The translations under genes and the position numbers were made by a program. Shown one piece after another: positions 59,085 through 64,000 of a stretch of 64,000 nucleotides of DNA. A model generated the notes under the pieces. That model was not told where the DNA came from. It saw nothing but the letters and a program-made list of their open reading frames with translations, and made no database searches. Numbering within the stretch: the stretch's first letter is position 1; each line of letters opens with the position of its first letter. The stretch covers positions 1,281,501-1,345,500 of the forward strand of contig NZ_CP051630.1 of NCBI RefSeq assembly GCF_012848855.1, given 5' to 3'. The DNA is from Pyruvatibacter mobilis (lineage in GTDB: Bacteria; Pseudomonadota; Alphaproteobacteria; CGMCC-115125).

Positions 59085-61919
59085 ATGCTAGACAAGACTT
59101 TCCAGCCCCAATCAGTTGAACCGCGCATCTATGCCGAATGGGAAGAGACCGGCGCGTTCAAGGCCGGAGACCCCGAGCGGGTGGCAGCAGGCGCCAAGCC
59201 CTATTCGATCGTGATTCCGCCACCGAACGTGACGGGCTCGCTGCATATGGGCCACGCGCTCAACAACACGCTGCAGGACATCCTGATCCGCTTCGAGCGC
59301 ATGCGCGGCAAGGACGTGCTGTGGCAGCCGGGCACCGACCATGCGGGCATTGCCACGCAGATGGTGGTCGAGCGGCAGCTGGCCGAGGAAGGCAATCAGG
59401 GCCGCCGCGACATGGGCCGCGAGGCCTTCATCGAGCGCGTGTGGGACTGGAAGGGCGAGAGCGGCGGGACGATCATCAACCAGCTGCGGCGGCTTGGGGC
59501 GTCGTGCGACTGGTCGCGCGAGCGCTTCACCATGGATGAGGGCCTGTCCAAGGCCGTGCTCAAGGTCTTCGTGCAGCTCTACAATGAGGGGCTGATCTAC
59601 AAGGACAAGCGGCTGGTCAACTGGGACCCGAAGCTGGAGACCGCGATCTCTGACCTTGAAGTGGTGCCGACGGACGTCAACGGCCACTTCTGGCACTTCC
59701 GCTACCCGCTGGCCGACGGGGTGACGTATGAGTTCCCCGTCGAGCATGACGAGGACGGCAAGCCGACGGCGTATGAGACCCGCGACTACATCATCGTCGC
59801 GACGACGCGGCCCGAGACGATGCTGGGTGATACGGCGGTTGCCGTGAACGGCGATGACGAGCGGTATCAAGGCCTGATTGGCAAGCACATCATCCTGCCG
59901 CTGGTGGGGCGGCGCATTCCGATCGTTGCGGATGAGCATGCGGACCCGACGCAGGGCTCGGGCGCTGTGAAGATCACGCCGGCGCATGACTTCAATGACT
60001 TTGAAGTCGGCAAGCGGCATGACCTGCCGATGATCAACGTGATGGATACGCGCGGCAAGATACGCAATCAGTTTGAAGTCTCACCTCAGGTTTCTCAGCA
60101 GGCACGGCAAACCGCTCCGCGGGACGGTGTTGTCTCTTTTTGGAGTGACTCCGACGACGATCGTGCTGTGACTGAAATACCTGAAGAGTTGCAGGGACTT
60201 GATCGCTTCGACGCGCGAAAGAAAATAGTCTCCATGATGGAGGAACTTGGTCTCTTAGAAGAGATCGAGGACCGCAAGATCGCCGTGCCGTATGGCGACC
60301 GGTCGAATGATGTGATCGAGCCGTTTTTGACCGACCAGTGGTATGTGGATGCCAAGACACTTGCCAAGCCGGCGCTTGAGGCGGTTGAGCGCGGTGAAAC
60401 CGTCTTCGTCCCGCGCAACTGGGAAAAGACCTATTATGAGTGGATGCGGAACATTCAGCCGTGGTGCATTTCGCGCCAGCTGTGGTGGGGGCATCGCATC
60501 CCGGCGTGGTACGGGCCGGACGGCGAAGTGTTCGTTGCCCATGACGAAGCTGAAGCGAAGGCGCTTGCGCACACGCACTATGGCAAGGACGAAGACCTGA
60601 CCCAGGACGAGGATGTCCTCGACACCTGGTTCTCTTCGGGCCTGTGGCCGTTCTCGACGCTGGGCTGGCCGGACGAGACGCCGGAGGTGCAGCGCTATTA
60701 CAAGACCGATGTGCTGGTCACCGGCTTTGACATCATCTTCTTCTGGGTGGCCCGGATGATGATGTTCGGCCTGCACTTCATGAAGGAAGTGCCGTTCCGC
60801 GATGTCTATATCCACGCGCTCGTCCGGGACGAGAAGGGCGCGAAGATGTCGAAGTCAAAAGGCAATGTGATTGACCCGCTCGAGCTGATCGACAGCTATG
60901 GCGCGGATGCGCTGCGCTTCACGCTGACGGCGATGGCAGCGCAAGGCCGGGACATCAAGCTCGCAACCTCACGCGTTGAAGGCTATCGCAATTTCGGCAC
61001 CAAGCTGTGGAACGCTGCGCGCTTCTGCCAGATGAATGAATGCGCGCGGGTGGACGGGTTTGATATTTCGTCTGTGAGCGGCACGCCCAACTTATGGATT
61101 GCCGGGGAGACGCGGCGGACCGCCGCCAAGGTGACCGAGGCGCTGGAAGGCTATCGCTTCAATGAAGCTGCCGCGGCGGTCTATCACTTTGTGTGGGATG
61201 TCTTCTGCGACTGGTATCTGGAACTCATCAAGCCGGTGCTGAATGGCAGCGACGAGGAGGCGAAGGCCGAGACCCGCGCGACCGCTGCCTGGGCGCTTGA
61301 CCAGATCCTGCTGCTGCTGCATCCGATGATGCCGTTCCTGACCGAAGAGCTGTGGCAGAGCGGCGTGGAAGGCCCGGCACGGGACACCATGCTGGTGACG
61401 GCGCCGTGGCCTGACTATCCGGTTGACCTCGGGGACACCGAGGCGGACGCGGAAATCGACTGGCTGATCCGGCTTGTGTCCGAGGTCCGCTCCGTCCGTG
61501 CACAGATGAATGTGCCGGCGGGTGCCAAGATTCCGCTGGTGCTGCGGGGCGCCTCCGACATCACCATCGACCGGATGTCACGCAACAAGGAGATGATCGA
61601 GCGGCTTGCACGGTTGGAGAGCATCTCAGCGGGGGATGATGCGCCGGCGGGGTCGATCCAGACGGTTGTGGATGAGGCGACGTTGTTCCTGCCGCTGGCG
61701 GACGTGATTGACCTGGATGCCGAGAGCGCACGTCTGGCCAAGGAGATCAAGAAAATCGACGGGGAGATCAAGAAGATCGATGGCAAGCTCGGCAATGAGA
61801 AATTCCTGTCGAAGGCACCGGAAGACGTGATCGCCGAACAGCGTGAGCGCAAGGCGGACGCAGAACAGACCCGCGCCAAGCTGGCTGATGCGCTTGGGCG
61901 TCTCGAGGGAGCTGCGTAG
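59085..61919 (+). CDS. valS: Valyl-tRNA synthetase
   Basis: 944-aa class I synthetase. HIGH-type motif [10 protein letters not shown] at about 51-60, the CP1 editing domain from about 190 to 380, tryptophan-rich [11 protein letters not shown], and KMSKSKGN near 587-594. The C-terminal coiled coil ([20 protein letters not shown]) contacts tRNA. Residues ~325-375, in the editing domain, hold an unusual hydrophilic stretch ([17 protein letters not shown] and neighbours) whose DNA is about 52% GC by hand count, lower than its flanks. It still reads in frame, so the gene appears functional. Confidence 0.96.
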   Translation: MLDKTFQPQSVEPRIYAEWEETGAFKAGDPERVAAGAKPYSIVIPPPNVTGSLHMGHALNNTLQDILIRFERMRGKDVLWQPGTDHAGIATQMVVERQLAEEGNQGRRDMGREAFIERVWDWKGESGGTIINQLRRLGASCDWSRERFTMDEGLSKAVLKVFVQLYNEGLIYKDKRLVNWDPKLETAISDLEVVPTDVNGHFWHFRYPLADGVTYEFPVEHDEDGKPTAYETRDYIIVATTRPETMLGDTAVAVNGDDERYQGLIGKHIILPLVGRRIPIVADEHADPTQGSGAVKITPAHDFNDFEVGKRHDLPMINVMDTRGKIRNQFEVSPQVSQQARQTAPRDGVVSFWSDSDDDRAVTEIPEELQGLDRFDARKKIVSMMEELGLLEEIEDRKIAVPYGDRSNDVIEPFLTDQWYVDAKTLAKPALEAVERGETVFVPRNWEKTYYEWMRNIQPWCISRQLWWGHRIPAWYGPDGEVFVAHDEAEAKALAHTHYGKDEDLTQDEDVLDTWFSSGLWPFSTLGWPDETPEVQRYYKTDVLVTGFDIIFFWVARMMMFGLHFMKEVPFRDVYIHALVRDEKGAKMSKSKGNVIDPLELIDSYGADALRFTLTAMAAQGRDIKLATSRVEGYRNFGTKLWNAARFCQMNECARVDGFDISSVSGTPNLWIAGETRRTAAKVTEALEGYRFNEAAAAVYHFVWDVFCDWYLELIKPVLNGSDEEAKAETRATAAWALDQILLLLHPMMPFLTEELWQSGVEGPARDTMLVTAPWPDYPVDLGDTEADAEIDWLIRLVSEVRSVRAQMNVPAGAKIPLVLRGASDITIDRMSRNKEMIERLARLESISAGDDAPAGSIQTVVDEATLFLPLADVIDLDAESARLAKEIKKIDGEIKKIDGKLGNEKFLSKAPEDVIAEQRERKADAEQTRAKLADALGRLEGAA

Positions 61920-61923
61920 TCAG

Positions 61924-63111
61924 ATGATCCGCACTTTTGCATCCGCGCTGGTTGCCGCGCTGCTTTTCGTGCTTCCCGCATGGGCTGCCGAGGAAGATGT
62001 GCTGGAGACCATCTTCCAGGCTGAGACCATCGAGCGGAGCCTGTTTTCGCCGTCGCTTCTCAACCGCGCCAATGTGGAAGAGGTGGTGGCCATTGTCCGT
62101 GGGCTGAAGGGCACGCTGGGCGGGTTCCGCGGCGTGCAGAAGGAAGGGCCGAACACCTACACGGTGTTTCTCGAGCGCGGCCGCGTGCCGGCTGAGATCA
62201 AGCTGGACGACAATGGTCTTGTTACCTTCCTGTTCTTCCGCCAGCCGACGGCAGCGGGCCTGACGCCGCAGGAAGCGCTGGGCGGCTTTGTGCGGCTGGA
62301 ACGCAGCGGGGGCGGGCAGGTTGCCGTGCTGGTGACGCGGGATGGCCAGGACCAGGTGGCGCTGGCGCCGGATGCGGCACTGGATGCGGGGTCCGCGTTC
62401 AAGATGGCCGTGCTGCGCGCCCTGAGCGACAGCGTCGACAAGGGTACGCGCAACTGGGCCGACGTTGTGGCTCTCAAGCCGTCCTGGCGGTCGCTGCCCA
62501 GCGGGATCCTGCAGGAATGGCCGGAAGACACGCCGGTGACGCTCGGTACTCTGGCCACACTGATGATCTCGATTTCCGACAATACGGCGACAGACGCGCT
62601 GATCGACATTCTGGGCCGTGAGGCCGTGGAAGCCTACCTGCCAAGCGCCCCGGTGCTGACCACGGCGGAGTTCTTCAAGCTCAAGGCGGATGTGAACAAT
62701 ATGCGGGCGCGCTACCGTGCATCGGAACCTGCCGATCGGCGGGCGGTGCTGGCCGAACTCGCGGACGCCCCGCTGCCGCCGATTGATGCGCTGGATGACA
62801 GCCCGTCGCCGGAAATCGGCTGGCATGTATCCGCGCGCGACCTCTGCGGGCTGATCGACAAAGTGGCGGCCCAGCCTGCCATGCAGGTCAATCCCGGTGT
62901 CGCCAACCCGGATGACTGGGAACAGGTGGCCTATAAGGGCGGGTCCAATTTCGGGGCTTTCAACATGACGACCCACCTGGTGGACGAGACCGGGTCCGCA
63001 TGGTGCGTGACGGCGACCTGGAACACGGAGCACGCGGCTCTCGACCAGGCAGCCTTTACCACGGCCTATCTCGCCATGATCGGCAGCCTGGCCCAGGCAG
63101 ACCTTCCCTGA
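61924..63111 (+). CDS. Exported serine hydrolase, beta-lactamase fold with N-terminal extra domain
   Basis: 395 aa from the ATG at 61924, with a signal peptide ending at PAWA. Residues ~25-115 form a small domain resembling the N-terminal region of ORF12/LpqF-type proteins. The hydrolase part has S157-x-x-K160 (GSAFKMAVL), SDN at 218-220, and a KGG triad in YKGGSNFG. I see no clear Glu-x-x-x-Asn omega-loop motif of class A beta-lactamases, so esterase or peptidase activity is more likely than antibiotic hydrolysis. It follows valS by 4 bases and may be co-transcribed. Confidence 0.8.
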   Translation: MIRTFASALVAALLFVLPAWAAEEDVLETIFQAETIERSLFSPSLLNRANVEEVVAIVRGLKGTLGGFRGVQKEGPNTYTVFLERGRVPAEIKLDDNGLVTFLFFRQPTAAGLTPQEALGGFVRLERSGGGQVAVLVTRDGQDQVALAPDAALDAGSAFKMAVLRALSDSVDKGTRNWADVVALKPSWRSLPSGILQEWPEDTPVTLGTLATLMISISDNTATDALIDILGREAVEAYLPSAPVLTTAEFFKLKADVNNMRARYRASEPADRRAVLAELADAPLPPIDALDDSPSPEIGWHVSARDLCGLIDKVAAQPAMQVNPGVANPDDWEQVAYKGGSNFGAFNMTTHLVDETGSAWCVTATWNTEHAALDQAAFTTAYLAMIGSLAQADLP

Positions 63112-63242
63112 TCCATTCCGTACGCCATCGGGGAGCGCAGGGCATTTGGCCGCAAGGCCGTGACCGGCTCCCGCGGTGGATAAGCCTTCCCCAAACGCCT
63201 ACACTCCGCGCCAAACGACATAACCCCTGGAGAGTTTTTCCA

Positions 63243-64000
63243 ATGAGCGCCAACACCTTTGACAAGTCGAAGCTTCCCAGCCGTCACGTGACGGTCGGCC
63301 CCCAGCGCGCGCCGCATCGCTCCTACTATTATGCGATGGGCCTCTCCCAGGAAGAGATTGACCAGCCGTTTGTGGGCGTAGCCACCTGCTGGAACGAGGC
63401 TGCACCGTGCAACATCGCGCTGCAACGCCAGGCACAGTCGGTGAAGCGGGGCGTGAAAGACGCCGCCGGGACACCGCGCGAGTTCTGCACCATCACGGTG
63501 ACGGACGGCATCGCCATGGGTCACCAGGGCATGAAGTCGTCGCTGGTGAGCCGTGACGTGATCGCGGACTCGGTCGAACTCACCATGCGCGGCCATTGCT
63601 ATGACGCGCTGGTGGGCCTTGCAGGCTGCGACAAGAGCCTGCCCGGCATGATGATGTCGATGCTGCGCCTCAATGTGCCGAGTGTCTTCATGTATGGCGG
63701 CTCGATCATGCCGGGTCAGTTCAAGGGCAAGGATGTAACGGTGCTGGACGTGTTTGAAGGCGTTGGCCAGCACTCCGCCGGCAACATGTCGGATGATGAC
63801 CTGCATGAGCTTGAGTGCGTGGCGTGCCCGAGCGCGGGCGCCTGTGGCGGACAGTTCACGGCCAACACCATGGCCTGCGTGTCCGAAGCCATCGGCCTTG
63901 CCCTGCCGAACTCCGCCGGTGCGCCTGCGCCCTATGAGAGCCGTGACGCCTATGCGGAGGCCTCAGGCCGCGCGGTGATGGAGCTGATCAAGACGGGTCT
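63243..64000 (+). CDS. ilvD: Dihydroxy-acid dehydratase, 3'-truncated by the window edge
   Basis: Dehydrates dihydroxy acids in valine, leucine and isoleucine synthesis. The first 252 residues are present and the frame is open at the window end. Iron-sulfur ligands are visible: Cys49 (VATCWNEAAPCN), Cys129 (LAGCDKSLPG) and Cys201 (SAGACGGQF). ITVTDGIAMGHQGMKSSL is the signature region. The start ATG has GGAGAG upstream. Which cluster type is used cannot be read from this part alone. Confidence 0.95.
   Translation, partial: MSANTFDKSKLPSRHVTVGPQRAPHRSYYYAMGLSQEEIDQPFVGVATCWNEAAPCNIALQRQAQSVKRGVKDAAGTPREFCTITVTDGIAMGHQGMKSSLVSRDVIADSVELTMRGHCYDALVGLAGCDKSLPGMMMSMLRLNVPSVFMYGGSIMPGQFKGKDVTVLDVFEGVGQHSAGNMSDDDLHELECVACPSAGACGGQFTANTMACVSEAIGLALPNSAGAPAPYESRDAYAEASGRAVMELIKTG

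Overview
The window is 64 kb of GC-rich, densely coding DNA from an alphaproteobacterium. The evidence is gene content and order: hom-glpX-recJ, metC divergent from aapJQMP, and pcm-tolC-popZ-valS are arrangements I associate with that class, and PopZ and the single-domain PAS_5 proteins are typical of it. I cannot name the genus. I see no IS element, prophage, CRISPR array or rRNA operon. There are five tRNA genes (Glu, Pro, Arg, Asn, Cys).

Layout. 0-4 kb: partial hom, glpX, recJ. 4-10.3 kb: two pairs of PAS_5 signalling proteins in inverted orientation, enclosing yceI, a cytochrome b561, a Sel1-like protein, glyoxalase I and a sirtuin. 10.4-12.9 kb: an SDR-fold protein with the complete halohydrin dehalogenase signature, divergent from a GH13 alpha-glucosidase. 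12.9-20.6 kb: a ten-gene Mrp-type cation/proton antiporter operon with no full-length MrpA and three antiporter-like subunits. 20.9-24.3 kb: tandem cold-shock protein, DUF192, thioesterase, TetR and NDUFS4-like genes plus two tRNAs. 24.3-27.5 kb: a TonB receptor/PepSY iron-uptake pair with operator-like palindromes. 27.6-31.9 kb: Sel1 and DUF1329 proteins, an aldonolactone oxidase and a cytochrome c. 31.9-41.8 kb: lone biotinyl domain, modBA, metC, aapJQMP, GNAT, sulfurtransferase and cysteine synthase. 42-50.5 kb: a putative photo-oxidative stress and lipid-modification cluster. 50.6-54.5 kb: glycine betaine ABC transporter and an extended SDR. 54.5-64 kb: tRNAs, pcm, tolC, popZ, valS, a serine hydrolase and the start of ilvD.

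The region most worth a second look is 41.9-50.5 kb. A ChrR-like cupin protein has lost all four zinc ligands of the ChrR anti-sigma domain and has no adjacent sigma factor. The gaps upstream of it and of the photolyase both carry TGATCC-N18-TA, which matches the promoter I recall for RpoE/ChrR (ECF11) sigma factors. Between them lie SDR, DUF3833, MFS, Cfa-type methyltransferase, DUF1365 and FAD amine-oxidase-like genes, a set I associate with the singlet-oxygen response and unusual fatty-acid synthesis. The halohydrin dehalogenase candidate is the second highlight.

All calls come from reading translations, motifs and gene order. No database search was run.
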